A stretch of 64,000 bases of DNA, taken from assembly GCF_035918395.1 (NCBI RefSeq), contig NZ_CP142362.1:1959501-2023500 (forward strand). The letters run 5' to 3'. This document shows, piece by piece, positions 7,290 through 15,892 of the stretch. This stretch comes from Mycolicibacterium sp. ND9-15 (lineage in GTDB: Bacteria > Actinomycetota > Actinomycetes > Mycobacteriales > Mycobacteriaceae). The notes under the pieces were generated by a model. That model searched no databases, was not told the origin of the DNA, and was given only the letters and a program-made list of their open reading frames with translations. Numbering within the stretch: the stretch's first letter is position 1; every line of letters begins with the position of its first letter. A program made the position numbers and the translations under genes.

Positions 7290-9332
7290 CTATGTGGTGC
7301 CCACGGGTTCGGCGGGCATCAGCTTGACCGCGTGGTCGGTGACCTGGTTGAGGATGTTGAGCTGGCGCTCCAGTTCCTTGATCCGGCCGTTGCGTTCGGC
7401 CTCCTGGACCTGTGCGGCGGCCAGTGTCGCCTGCAGCGACTCGTTGAGGGACCTGGTCGTCTGGTTGGCGATACCGCGGTAGTGGTCGCGCAGCTGCCGC
7501 TGGATCGCCTTGAGCCTGTCGCGAGATTCCTTGCCGACCGCGAACTGTGTGTCGTCGATGAAGCGGCGGGTGTTGGTCTTGGCCTCGTTGCGAACCCGCA
7601 GCATCCGGTTATCGACGTTCTCCTTGTAGGCGGTGCGCCCCATCAGTAGACCCGCGCCGAGGGAAATCGGGTTGAACATGCCCAGGCCTGCGAACGAGGT
7701 CATCATGCCGAACATCAGCACCCCACCGTAGGAACCCTGCATGCCCATGGTCAGCTTGCGGCCCTTGCCCAGCTGTTTGGCCTCCAGCTTCTGAAGCGAC
7801 TTCATCTCCCCGAGGCTGGCGCCCATCCGGCCGGGGTCGAGTTGCGGGATGCTGACCGCATCGAGACCAGCCTCGACGAACGTGCGGGCAACCTCGGCGG
7901 CCAGCACCTCGGCACGCTGGTAGGCCCAGACGAAGTTGTCGCCGACCGCGGTGGCCACGGCGTTCTCCAGCTCTGCGCCGATTTCGGCCCAATGCTGCGT
8001 CGGGTCACAGGTGTCGATGACCTTCTCGATGTGCTGGGCGATCACCCGGAAGCGGCCCCGCAGGTCGTGGTCGACATCGGCGGTCAGATCGGCGATCCCG
8101 TCGTTGAGCACCTGTTGCCACAGCGCGGTCTGCTGCAGCGCATCCTGGGCCTCCTGCTTACGCCGCTCGAGCTCCTCCTTGAGCCGGTCACGCAGGCCGG
8201 GGTCGTTGAGCGCAGCCAACTCGGTCTTGACCTTGAGCGTCAAATGCTCAGCCGCCGAATAGATCTCGTTGACGACGTGATCGCGGATCCGGTCGTTCTG
8301 GCGCCCCAGCACCTGCTCGCTGAGGAACTTGACGATCGCGGGGAAATTCGACTCCTCGTTGAGCTCCTTGTCGTTGAGCTGGATCGCGTGGCTGCGGAGC
8401 AGCGACGACGCGGGGATCATCGGGACGGTCACATTCGTGCGCTGCAGGTGGGCCTTGTTGGCCCCGACGATCTGGCGCCAGTGCGGATAGAGATCGGTCT
8501 TGGTCGCGATAATGGTTGCGACAGGGCAGATCTCGAATGCCTGCCGCATGAACGTCATCTCGGGTGCGGTGAACTCCTGGCTGGTGTCGCTGCACATCAG
8601 AAGCGCGTCGGCGTCGGGCAGCAGCCCCAGCGTCGCCGACAGGTGGGGCTGGCCGTGGCCCCCGACGCCCGGGGTGTCCACGAACGCCAGGCCGTTCCTG
8701 AGCAGCGGGCTGGCCGCGGTGACCTCCACCCGGATCACCTCACGCCCGCCGGCCTGCGGCGCCCGCCGTAGATCGTTCTTGATGTCGGCCATCGGGATCT
8801 CGATGGCTTCGGGCTCCTCGCCGTCGCCGCGCGCGACGATCAGCTTCGCGCTGGCGGCTTCGCCATAGGTCACCACGGTCGGAAGCACCGTGCTCTCGTC
8901 GTCGCCGACCCGCGAAACAGGGACATTGAGTAGCGAGTTCAACAACTGGCTCTTGCCCTGCTTGAGTTGGCCGGCGATCACCACCCGAATCTGCGGATCG
9001 GTGATACGGGCCTTGGCCTTGGCCAGCCGCTCGACGAGGTCGCCGCGATCGTTGGCACCGGCGATCTTGCTGGTGTGCTCGATCAGTTCGACGACGACCT
9101 TCGTCTGTCTGGCCGGCTCGCCGGCCGTAGCCTGTCTGGCCGGCTCGCCGGCCGTAGCCTGTCTGGCCGGCTCGCCGGCCGTAGCCTGTCTGGCCGGCTC
9201 GCCGGCCGTAGCCTGTCTGGCCGGCTCGCCGGCCGTAGCCTGTCTGGCCGGCTCGCCGGCCGTAGCCTGTCTGGCCGGCTCCTTGCGCCGGTCGCTGGAG
9301 ATCGCCGTGCGGGGGTTGTTGCCTTGCGTCAT
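7290..9332 (-). CDS. iniA: Dynamin-like GTPase IniA with an N-terminal nonapeptide repeat
   Basis: A 680-residue dynamin-like GTPase, the IniA partner of IniC. GTPase motifs: P-loop GQLKQGKSQ, G3 DTPGVGGHG, and G4 TKTD (ATKTDLYPHW). Coiled-coil helices follow, then a hydrophobic membrane-tip region (GGVLMFGMMTSFAGLGMF) and a C-terminal helix. M. tuberculosis IniA is about 640 residues; the excess here is an N-terminal stretch of six exact EPARQATAG repeats plus a partial copy, coded by a 27-base tandem repeat. ATG 9332 has a GAGGA ribosome site. The protein is expected at the inner membrane, binding and fusing lipid bilayers. Confidence 0.9.
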   Translation of the reverse strand: MTQGNNPRTAISSDRRKEPARQATAGEPARQATAGEPARQATAGEPARQATAGEPARQATAGEPARQATAGEPARQTKVVVELIEHTSKIAGANDRGDLVERLAKAKARITDPQIRVVIAGQLKQGKSQLLNSLLNVPVSRVGDDESTVLPTVVTYGEAASAKLIVARGDGEEPEAIEIPMADIKNDLRRAPQAGGREVIRVEVTAASPLLRNGLAFVDTPGVGGHGQPHLSATLGLLPDADALLMCSDTSQEFTAPEMTFMRQAFEICPVATIIATKTDLYPHWRQIVGANKAHLQRTNVTVPMIPASSLLRSHAIQLNDKELNEESNFPAIVKFLSEQVLGRQNDRIRDHVVNEIYSAAEHLTLKVKTELAALNDPGLRDRLKEELERRKQEAQDALQQTALWQQVLNDGIADLTADVDHDLRGRFRVIAQHIEKVIDTCDPTQHWAEIGAELENAVATAVGDNFVWAYQRAEVLAAEVARTFVEAGLDAVSIPQLDPGRMGASLGEMKSLQKLEAKQLGKGRKLTMGMQGSYGGVLMFGMMTSFAGLGMFNPISLGAGLLMGRTAYKENVDNRMLRVRNEAKTNTRRFIDDTQFAVGKESRDRLKAIQRQLRDHYRGIANQTTRSLNESLQATLAAAQVQEAERNGRIKELERQLNILNQVTDHAVKLMPAEPVGTT
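9106..9281. repeat. 27-base tandem repeat, six perfect copies plus a partial one, inside iniA
   Basis: Copies begin at 9106, 9133, 9160, 9187, 9214 and 9241, all identical by eye, followed by about 14 bases of a seventh. The unit length is a multiple of three, so copy number can change without breaking the frame. It codes EPARQATAG on the minus strand. Perfect identity suggests recent expansion (VNTR-like). Confidence 0.97.
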
Positions 9333-9380
9333 GGAATCCTCGTGTCCCGGTGGGCCGGTGAGTCAACGGTAGACGTGCCG

Positions 9381-9413
9381 ACTGGCGGGGATCGTCGTTT
9401 GATCCCCGCCAGT
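9381..9413 (-). terminator. Strong hairpin between iniB and iniA
   Basis: ACTGGCGGGGATC and GATCCCCGCCAGT form perfect 13-base arms with a 7-base loop, in the gap between the iniB stop (9432) and the iniA start (9332). No T-tract follows. It could be a partial terminator or an RNA-stability element setting a lower dose of IniA/IniC than IniB. Confidence 0.6.
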
Positions 9414-9431
9414 GGCGTTGTGCGGCTGTCT

Positions 9432-10427
9432 TCAGAACAGGCCGGTGTCGACGGTGGTGCTCACGTCGACGTCGGTGTTGACCTGACCGGAGTTGTCGGT
9501 CGAGTTGTCCTGACCGGAGTTGTCGACCGAATTGTCCACCGAGTTGTCCACCGAGTTGTCCTCGATGCTCGAGCCACCCGAGATGCCCCCGGACACGCTG
9601 CCGTCGATGTCGCCGACATTGGTCTGGTTGCCATCGACATTGGTGCTGGTGGTGTCGTTGTCGTTGATAACGATGCCGCCGCCGGCCCCGCCGGACCCGC
9701 CGGTGGCGTCGCCACCGTCGTTGCCGACCCCGATCAGCCCGCCGCCACCGTCACCACCGGAAGCCCCACCACCGTTGCCCCCACTCATGTCGACGTCGTT
9801 GATGACCGGGCCCTCGTTATCGGAGATGATGTCCCCGCCCGCACTCTGATCGCCGCTGTCGTCGATCTCGTTGTCCTCGCCGATGTTGACGTTGGAGTCC
9901 TCGATATCGCCGGTGTTGACGTTCTCGTTGTCATCGCCGACCACGTTGCCGTCCCCATCGACGTTGGTGGCATCGATATCGCCGGCGGTGCCGGTGTTGA
10001 CCACCCCGCCGTCGGTGGCGGTGTTGGTGGTCTTGTCACCGAAGGTGATGTCACCGAACTCCAGGCCGACGTTGCCGATACCCTGCTGCTGGTCCTGCCC
10101 GGCGTGATTGACCGTGTTGGTCTCCGGGCTCAACAACCGCGTGTCGTTATGGCTGAGCATGTCGTTGTTCGACAACACCTCGGTCTGCCGCTGCGGGGTG
10201 AACGCGATCCCATGGGTCTGGGCCACCGCCTGCTGCAAACCCAGCACCGGGTTACCACCCCCGTGCACCACCGCCGCCGGCGCCACGGTGGCGGCCACGG
10301 CCTGCACTTGGGCGGCCGAGACGTTGCCGAAGCCGGCCTGGTGCAGTTCGCGGTCGGGGTCGGCGACGAACGCCGCAGCAGAGACCGGGTCGCGGAAAAG
10401 GTTCAGAAACCAGTCGATGAGGTTCAT
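9432..10427 (-). CDS. iniB: IniB, IniB-N domain protein with acidic Asn/Asp/Gly-rich repeats
   Basis: A 331-residue protein. Residues 1-70 (MNLIDWFLNLFRDPVSAAAF then VADPDRELHQAGF) are the IniB N-terminal domain, shared with the next upstream gene. The rest is low-complexity, rich in Asn, Asp, Gly, Ser and Val, with recurrent NTGD/NVDG-type units and a run of DNSV repeats near the C-terminus, ending in Leu-Phe. ATG 10427 has an AAAGGA ribosome site. M. tuberculosis IniB (479 residues) is Gly/Ala-rich, so the repeat region has diverged. IniB is the strongly induced first gene of iniBAC; its biochemical role is unknown. TAGGGG-type repeats lie about 150 bases upstream. Confidence 0.85.
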   Translation of the reverse strand: MNLIDWFLNLFRDPVSAAAFVADPDRELHQAGFGNVSAAQVQAVAATVAPAAVVHGGGNPVLGLQQAVAQTHGIAFTPQRQTEVLSNNDMLSHNDTRLLSPETNTVNHAGQDQQQGIGNVGLEFGDITFGDKTTNTATDGGVVNTGTAGDIDATNVDGDGNVVGDDNENVNTGDIEDSNVNIGEDNEIDDSGDQSAGGDIISDNEGPVINDVDMSGGNGGGASGGDGGGGLIGVGNDGGDATGGSGGAGGGIVINDNDTTSTNVDGNQTNVGDIDGSVSGGISGGSSIEDNSVDNSVDNSVDNSGQDNSTDNSGQVNTDVDVSTTVDTGLF

Positions 10428-10577
10428 GTCGGATCCTTTCGGGGTGTTCGTTTCGGGGTCTGGTCGCCGGTTTGTCCGGCGAACTGATGACCACGGTATG
10501 GACGGCGCGACGGCACAGAAACGGGGTCGCAACCCCTCCCTGCGAACCATCGTCCCGGGAACGGGATGGGGGAAGCA

Positions 10578-10594
10578 TTAGGGGATTAGGGGAT
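10578..10594 (-). promoter_or_regulatory. Double ATCCCCTAA motif upstream of iniB
   Basis: On the plus strand TTAGGGGAT occurs twice, at 10578-10586 and 10586-10594. Read in the iniB direction this is ATCCCCTAATCCCCTAA. The same nonamer occurs at 11366-11374 and twice at 15803-15825, upstream of other genes of the cluster. Candidate binding site for the cluster regulator (IniR). Confidence 0.5.
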
Positions 10595-10636
10595 GGGTTG
10601 GGGGTGCTGCTTCTCGGCCGCCGCGCAGGTCGAGAA

Positions 10637-10677
10637 GACAACATGCGCGGCCCCACAGAGGGACCGCGCATGTTGTC
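10637..10677 (-). terminator. Perfect 14-base hairpin after the Rv0340-like gene
   Basis: GACAACATGCGCGG and CCGCGCATGTTGTC form perfect arms around a 13-base loop, beginning 10 bases after the stop codon of the Rv0340-like gene. Without a T-tract it resembles mycobacterial hairpin terminators. It would separate that gene from iniB. Confidence 0.65.
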
Positions 10678-10687
10678 GCCTGGTTGG

Positions 10688-11218
10688 TCAGTCGAAGATG
10701 TCGAACCCGCCGGAGTCGACATCGACCTGGTGGACGTCGGCCACCGCATCGCCGAAGTCCTCGATCGCCGGCACGCCGTCGACGGCGGCCGGCTCCATGT
10801 CCGAATCGAACACCGGCTGGTCGAACTGCAGCGACGCGTCATCGGCGCCCGCGACATCCGGAACGTCCGGCTCGGCGAGCCCCGGGACCGTCGGATCGGA
10901 GATCAAAGCGGCGGATACGTCGTCCACCACGTCGGCGGGCACGTGCTCTCCGAACGCGTCGAATGCGGCGGTGGCCGCACCACTGCTCCATACGTTGCCG
11001 GCCGCTTCCGCGATGCCGCCATCAAGTCCGGTGGGTACCGTCGTGGGCAGTGCCGACATCGACTCGGAGACCATCGGGATCAGGGCGTGGACATCGGCAC
11101 CGGTCACATTGGTCAGGTTCGCGTCGAGAATGGCTTGGTCCGGATCGGCGGCGAAGCGCGCGGCCACGTCAGGATCGCGCACCACCGACATCACGAAGTC
11201 GAGCAGCTCGTTGGCCAT
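10688..11218 (-). CDS. IniB-N domain protein (Rv0340-like)
   Basis: A 176-residue protein whose first 60 residues (ELLDFVMSVVRDPDVAARF then AADPDQAILDANL) match the IniB N-terminal domain of the downstream gene. The remainder is acidic and Ala/Val/Asp-rich with many Pro-containing turns and no signal peptide. Position and size match Rv0340 (179 residues) next to iniB in M. tuberculosis. A hairpin follows the gene, so it may be transcribed apart from iniB. It diverges from the Hsp70-like gene across a 247-base region with repeated TAGGGG motifs. Function unknown. Confidence 0.8.
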   Translation of the reverse strand: MANELLDFVMSVVRDPDVAARFAADPDQAILDANLTNVTGADVHALIPMVSESMSALPTTVPTGLDGGIAEAAGNVWSSGAATAAFDAFGEHVPADVVDDVSAALISDPTVPGLAEPDVPDVAGADDASLQFDQPVFDSDMEPAAVDGVPAIEDFGDAVADVHQVDVDSGGFDIFD

Positions 11219-11350
11219 GAAACACCCTCCCTCCCGCGGACGGATATATACGGGCTGGAGATATGACCCAGCCCAAAGTGGCTTGTCTCGATGCTATCGA
11301 CGGCGGCTGCCCTGGTGATCGGTGCGAAACCCACCTCCGCGGAGCCGCCG

Positions 11351-11391
11351 ATAGGGGACGGGCCGTTAGGGGATTTCGCCGCACTAGGGGC
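11351..11391. promoter_or_regulatory. Three TAGGGG motifs in the divergent Rv0340-like/Hsp70-like promoter region
   Basis: TAGGGG starts at 11352, 11367 and 11385 (gaps 15 and 18), the middle one being the full TTAGGGGAT; a weaker AAGGGGAT follows at 11406. The same nonamer stands before iniB and before the second Hsp70-like gene. The spacing suggests cooperative binding of a multimeric regulator. Confidence 0.5.
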
Positions 11392-11465
11392 AGCTCCCGT
11401 GCCCGAAGGGGATGAGCCGCTATCGTGATGGCCGGGTCCGAATGCACCCAAAAGCAAAGGTGGAG

Positions 11466-13247
11466 ATGAGCGACTCACTCGGGTTGTCGATCGGATCGAC
11501 CAACTTGGTGGCGGCCCGAATCGGCCGCCCCCCGGTCATGCGCCGATCGATACTCACCGTGTTCGAGGATCGCGCCCCGGAGGTCGGTGTTCCCGCCGAG
11601 AATCCGAACTTGAATCAGCCCGGCATGGTGTTGAGCGGTTTCGTCGAACGCGTCGGCGATCCGGTGCCCCTGGTCGCGGCCGACGGTTCGCCGCACCGTG
11701 GGGAGCGGGTGCTGGTGGAGGCTCTCGATGCGATGGCGCGCACCGTCGACGGCGGTGACCCCGTCGTGGTCGCGGTGCCCGCGCACTGGGGCCCAGCCAC
11801 GGTGGGGGCATTGCGGGGTGCGTTGCGGGCCGCGCCGGGCCTCGCCCCGAACGGGGTGGCGCCCACGCTGGTACCCGATTCGGCGGCCGCGCTGGCCGCA
11901 CTGCAGGCCGCACCTGGGCTACCGTCAAGCGGCGTCGTGGTGCTGTGCGATTTCGGTGGCAGCGGAACCAGCATCAGCCTCGCCGAGGCGGCAGCCGGCT
12001 TCAGCGCGATCGGGGACACGGTCCGCTACGCCGACTTCTCCGGCGACCAGATCGATCAGATCCTGCTGAACCACGTCGCCGCGGGCATCGCGGCGGCCAA
12101 CGACGCCGACCCGGCGAGCACCGCCGCGGTCAGCTCGCTGGCCCGGCTGCGCAACGAGGCCCGGCTGGCCAAGGAGCAGCTGTCGGCCGACACCACCGCC
12201 GTCGTTCACGCCGACCTGCCGGGATTCGACTCCGACGTGCGGGTGACCCGCACCGAGTTGGAGCAGCTGATCAACGAACCGCTCGCCGGAGTTCTCAACG
12301 CCGTCGAAGAGGCGTTGCAGCGCAACAACATTCCGCTGACCAACGTGTCGGCGGTCGCGACGGTCGGCGGCGGCGCGAACATCCCGCTGGTCACCCAGCA
12401 GCTGTCGACCCGGCTGCGCACCCCGGTGATCACCACGCCGCAGTCCCAACTCAACGTCGCCGCCGGCGCAGCGCTGATCGCCGACGCCGCCCAGGCGGCG
12501 ACGGGGATGGCCGCCGCGGCGGATGCCCCGACTGGGATGGCCCCGACGAGCATGGCCGCCGCCGCGTGGGCGGCCGGCGCCGCGGGTGTGGCGGCCTCCG
12601 AATCGGCCGCCGACGGCGCAGGCTCGGCGACGTTTCGGGCGCTGGCCTGGTCGCAGGACGACTCGCCGGCCGGTGAACCGGTGCCCTACGCCGGTGAGGA
12701 CTACACGTTCGAGCCGGGTGGCACCGGCGCGCGGCCCGCGATGGAATTCGCCCACGAAGAAGAGGGATTCGAGCCCGAACCCGAACCGCTGCCCTGGTAC
12801 CGGCGGCCGGTGGTGCTGTTCGGCGCGGCGGCCGCGGCCGCGCTACTGGCCGCCGGCGGCCTCGCGGTCACGTTGACGGGCACCACCGGCGACAGCTCAC
12901 CCGTGACCGAGACCGCGACGACCGTCGAGACCGGCCCGTCGCCGCAACAGACGACTTCGGCTGCCCCGCAGACCATTACGATCACCGGCGAGGACGGCCG
13001 GCCGACTACCAGCGTCGTGCCCCCGCCACCACCGCCGCCAACCACCACCACCACGACGACGTCCCCGACCACCACCACCACGACGACGACAACCACCACA
13101 ACCACCACCACAACCCCGCCCACTACTACGACGACGCGTCCCACGACGACGCAGCCCACCACCACCCAGCCTCCGACGACGACCGAGCCGCCGGTCACCA
13201 CGACGGTCGAACCCGAGCCGGACGTGCCGAATCCAGACGAGCCGTAG
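11466..13247 (+). CDS. Membrane-anchored Hsp70-like (actin-fold ATPase) protein with Thr/Pro tail
   Basis: A 593-residue protein. Residues 1-350 are an Hsp70-type nucleotide-binding domain: phosphate-1 loop LGLSIGSTN, phosphate-2 loop VVLCDFGGSGTS, adenosine motif VATVGGGANIP. There is no Hsp70 substrate-binding domain. Instead a linker carries LAWSQDD (about residue 393), then PWYRRP (443-448), a membrane span (about 449-470) and a poly-Pro/poly-Thr tail to 593. Start ATG 11466 has AAAGGTGGAG directly upstream. The stop is 3 bases before iniR, so the two are coupled. It probably senses or transmits envelope state using ATP; the outer tail may be O-mannosylated (inference). Confidence 0.85.
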   Translation: MSDSLGLSIGSTNLVAARIGRPPVMRRSILTVFEDRAPEVGVPAENPNLNQPGMVLSGFVERVGDPVPLVAADGSPHRGERVLVEALDAMARTVDGGDPVVVAVPAHWGPATVGALRGALRAAPGLAPNGVAPTLVPDSAAALAALQAAPGLPSSGVVVLCDFGGSGTSISLAEAAAGFSAIGDTVRYADFSGDQIDQILLNHVAAGIAAANDADPASTAAVSSLARLRNEARLAKEQLSADTTAVVHADLPGFDSDVRVTRTELEQLINEPLAGVLNAVEEALQRNNIPLTNVSAVATVGGGANIPLVTQQLSTRLRTPVITTPQSQLNVAAGAALIADAAQAATGMAAAADAPTGMAPTSMAAAAWAAGAAGVAASESAADGAGSATFRALAWSQDDSPAGEPVPYAGEDYTFEPGGTGARPAMEFAHEEEGFEPEPEPLPWYRRPVVLFGAAAAAALLAAGGLAVTLTGTTGDSSPVTETATTVETGPSPQQTTSAAPQTITITGEDGRPTTSVVPPPPPPPTTTTTTTSPTTTTTTTTTTTTTTTTPPTTTTTRPTTTQPTTTQPPTTTEPPVTTTVEPEPDVPNPDEP

Positions 13248-13250
13248 ACC

Positions 13251-15785
13251 ATGGCCGCGTCGGACCCGCGGACCGATATTCCGCCGCCCGCGCGTGACGC
13301 GGTCGCGAGATTGGCGGGCGCACCGAACGAACCGGTCAAGTTGCTCGTGTCCGGAGGTATCGGCACCGGTAAGAGCACGGTGTTGACCGCGATCCGGACC
13401 GTGCTGCGATCCGCCGGTGTAACGGTTCTGACCCGGCCCCCGCGAGTCGGTGACGAGCAGGGTGCCCCGATAGTCATCGACGACGCCCATCTGCTGGACG
13501 ACCACGAGCTCGACCACCTCGCAGATCGGGTCGCCGACCTCGCCTCCACCGTCATCGTGGGCACCGAGCCGCTCGTGCAACGCTTACCAATGCGCGCGCT
13601 GGCCACCGCGATCGAACGGGAGAACCCGATCGTCACGCTCGGACCGCTGCCGCCGACCGAAGTGGCGAATTTCGTCACCGAAAACCTCGGTGCCACGCCG
13701 TCATCGGCGTTCATTCGGTCGTTGATCGTTGCGACCGAGGGCCTCCCGTTCCTGCTGCGGCCGGCGGTCGCGGCCGCTGCCGGCGGCGACGGGAAGGCAC
13801 CGGCCACCGCAATTCTGCAGGCGGCGAAGTTCGCATTGACCGACCGGCTGCGCCGGGTCGACGATGCCACTCTCGACGCGTTACTGGTGACGTCGCTGAG
13901 CAGGGACCTCGGAGCAGACGACGTCGCGGCGGCGTTGCGGATGAGCGCCGAGGACGCCTCCGCGGTGGTGGACCGGGCGCGCGCCACCGGGCTCATCGAG
14001 CCGTCCTACAGTCGCGCTTTCCTGCGGGCACTGCATCAATGCATCGCACAAATCCTCGGCGCGGCAAGGCATCACGACACCGAGGTTTCGCTTCTGGTGT
14101 CACAACTCGAATCATCCACGCTGTCAGCCGATCTCGCGCTTCAGCTGGCCGCGCATGGGCTGCGCGACGACCGGTTGGCCACCGCACTCGCCGAATTTGC
14201 ATCACGCAGTCACCACCAACCCACAAGGGCAGCAAGGCTTTACCGCGCCGCCGCCGATGCAGGTGCGACCACGTTGAGCCCACCGCTGGCGGACGCGCTC
14301 GCGCTGTCCGGGGACTGCGTTACCGCGGACAGGCTCACCGATCAACTGCTCGGCTCCGGGGATCCGGCCGAGAAGGCCGCCGCGGTGCGGATCGCCGCCA
14401 GCATCGCCGTGCACGACGGCGGTGCCGCGCAGGCGGCCGACCTGTTCCGCTGGCTGGGCCCGTATCCGGACGCGTTGGTCAGCTCGGCCGGCGCGGTGGT
14501 ATTGCTTGCGACCGGCGACCTACCTGGCGCTCTCGCAGCGGTGTCCGCCGAGGCCACCGGCCCTCCGACCTCCACGGCGCGCGCCGCACGCAGCCTCGCC
14601 GACGGGCTGCTGATGACGCTCGAGGCGCCCTACCCCGCCGCCGTTGCCCGACTTGGGCGGGCCCTCAACGCGGACCAACCGGCGGCTGTCGTCGCCCCGG
14701 ACACCCCGGCCGCGCTGGTGACGCTGGCCGCCCTGCACGGGGGCGACCCGGTACGGGCCCGCAGCGTGATCGGCCGCGCGGTGCGCGCGGGGCACGAGGA
14801 CGGCGCCGAGGCACGGCTTTTCGTCGCCCGAAGACACCGGCTCCTGCTGGGCTGGGTGCGCATGCTGGACGGTCAGCTGCCCGCGGCGACCTCCGACGTC
14901 ACGGTCGCGTGCGCCGACGTCGACGCCTCCCCCCTTCATCGCCGCGACGCGCTGTGGGCGACCGCGCTGCAGACCGCGATCGCCCGCCGCAGCGGCGACA
15001 CCGGCGCAATGCAGAAGCACTGGTATGAGGCGGTGGAGGTGCTCGCCGAGTATTCGATCGACCTGTTCTCGCTGCTGCCGCTCGGCGAGTTGTGGGTGGC
15101 CGCCTCCCGGATGCGTCAGATCGACCGGCTACAGCACACTCTCGACGAGGCGTTCACGATGCTCGGCTCGCTCGGTGATCCGGTGTTGTGGTCGGCGCCG
15201 CTGCACTGGGCCGGCGTGCACGCCGGGATCCTCGCCAATGCGCCGGACGCGGTTGCCCCTCACGGCCAGGCGCTGACGGCCGCGGCCGGGCGCAGCGCCT
15301 TCGCCAAGACGCTGGCCACAGCGGGCCGAACATGGCTGCGGGTGCTGGCGAACCACGTCGACATCGACGAGGTCACCACCGCGGCACGGCTGCTCGCGCA
15401 GGTCGGTCTCACGTGGGACGCCACCCGCCTGGCCGGTCAGGCCGCGTTGCAAACCCCCGACGGCCGGGTGTCGGGCGCGATGCTGCAGTTGGCCCGCGAC
15501 CTGAAACAGACCGTCGCGGTCGACGAGGCTCCCGGTGGCAAGGCCCGGCAAGCATCGGTTGACATTGACTCGAGGGGGCCGTCGTACATGCGGCTCTCCA
15601 AGAAGGAGACGGAAGTCGCCGAACTGCTCCTGCGCGGCATGCCTTACAAGGGGATCGGAGAGCAGCTGTCCATCTCGCCGAAGACCGTCGAACACCACGT
15701 CGCCCGGATCCGGCGTCGCCTGGGCGCGGAGTCCCGCTCGGAGATGCTGTCGATGCTGCGCGCCATGCTGGCGCCGCAGTCCTGA
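13251..15785 (+). CDS. iniR: STAND-type ATPase/LuxR regulator, IniR-like (Rv0339c-like)
   Basis: An 844-residue regulator. The N-terminus has a P-loop GGIGTGKST (residues 35-43) and a Walker B-like strand APIVIDDAHLL, as in MalT/STAND proteins. A long helical-repeat middle follows, then a C-terminal LuxR helix-turn-helix (MRLSKKETEVAELLLRG, then ISPKTVEHHVARIRRRLG). Position between the ini genes and the Fe-S reductase matches Rv0339c. From memory, Rv0339c and its orthologues have been named IniR as activator of iniBAC. It follows the Hsp70-like gene by 3 bases, which suggests the two work together. Repeated CCCCTA motifs near several cluster promoters are its candidate targets. Confidence 0.85.
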   Translation: MAASDPRTDIPPPARDAVARLAGAPNEPVKLLVSGGIGTGKSTVLTAIRTVLRSAGVTVLTRPPRVGDEQGAPIVIDDAHLLDDHELDHLADRVADLASTVIVGTEPLVQRLPMRALATAIERENPIVTLGPLPPTEVANFVTENLGATPSSAFIRSLIVATEGLPFLLRPAVAAAAGGDGKAPATAILQAAKFALTDRLRRVDDATLDALLVTSLSRDLGADDVAAALRMSAEDASAVVDRARATGLIEPSYSRAFLRALHQCIAQILGAARHHDTEVSLLVSQLESSTLSADLALQLAAHGLRDDRLATALAEFASRSHHQPTRAARLYRAAADAGATTLSPPLADALALSGDCVTADRLTDQLLGSGDPAEKAAAVRIAASIAVHDGGAAQAADLFRWLGPYPDALVSSAGAVVLLATGDLPGALAAVSAEATGPPTSTARAARSLADGLLMTLEAPYPAAVARLGRALNADQPAAVVAPDTPAALVTLAALHGGDPVRARSVIGRAVRAGHEDGAEARLFVARRHRLLLGWVRMLDGQLPAATSDVTVACADVDASPLHRRDALWATALQTAIARRSGDTGAMQKHWYEAVEVLAEYSIDLFSLLPLGELWVAASRMRQIDRLQHTLDEAFTMLGSLGDPVLWSAPLHWAGVHAGILANAPDAVAPHGQALTAAAGRSAFAKTLATAGRTWLRVLANHVDIDEVTTAARLLAQVGLTWDATRLAGQAALQTPDGRVSGAMLQLARDLKQTVAVDEAPGGKARQASVDIDSRGPSYMRLSKKETEVAELLLRGMPYKGIGEQLSISPKTVEHHVARIRRRLGAESRSEMLSMLRAMLAPQS

Positions 15786-15802
15786 TCACCCAACGCGGCG
15801 CC

Positions 15803-15825
15803 ATCCCCTAACGGTGATCCCCTAA
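15803..15825 (+). promoter_or_regulatory. Direct repeat of ATCCCCTAA upstream of the second Hsp70-like gene
   Basis: ATCCCCTAA at 15803-15811 and again at 15817-15825, 14 bases apart, lies 68 bases before the ATG at 15893. It has the same nonamer and the same orientation relative to its gene as the sites before iniB and the Rv0340-like gene. Confidence 0.5.
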
Positions 15826-15892
15826 ACCGGCCGGTTCGACAACGGGACCCGCACCGGATTCGTCGCCCGACGCGTCGCCATAGCGTCATCGC

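Noticed and set aside
8967..10487. 506-codon plus-strand frame across iniA and iniB
   Set aside because: It arises from the high-GC third-position pattern and the 27-base repeat, which stays open in all frames; no ribosome site or recognisable domain.
13020..13160. Repeated ACC/ACG triplets that look like a simple-sequence array
   Set aside because: They encode the poly-Thr tail of the Hsp70-like protein; no spacers, so not a CRISPR array.
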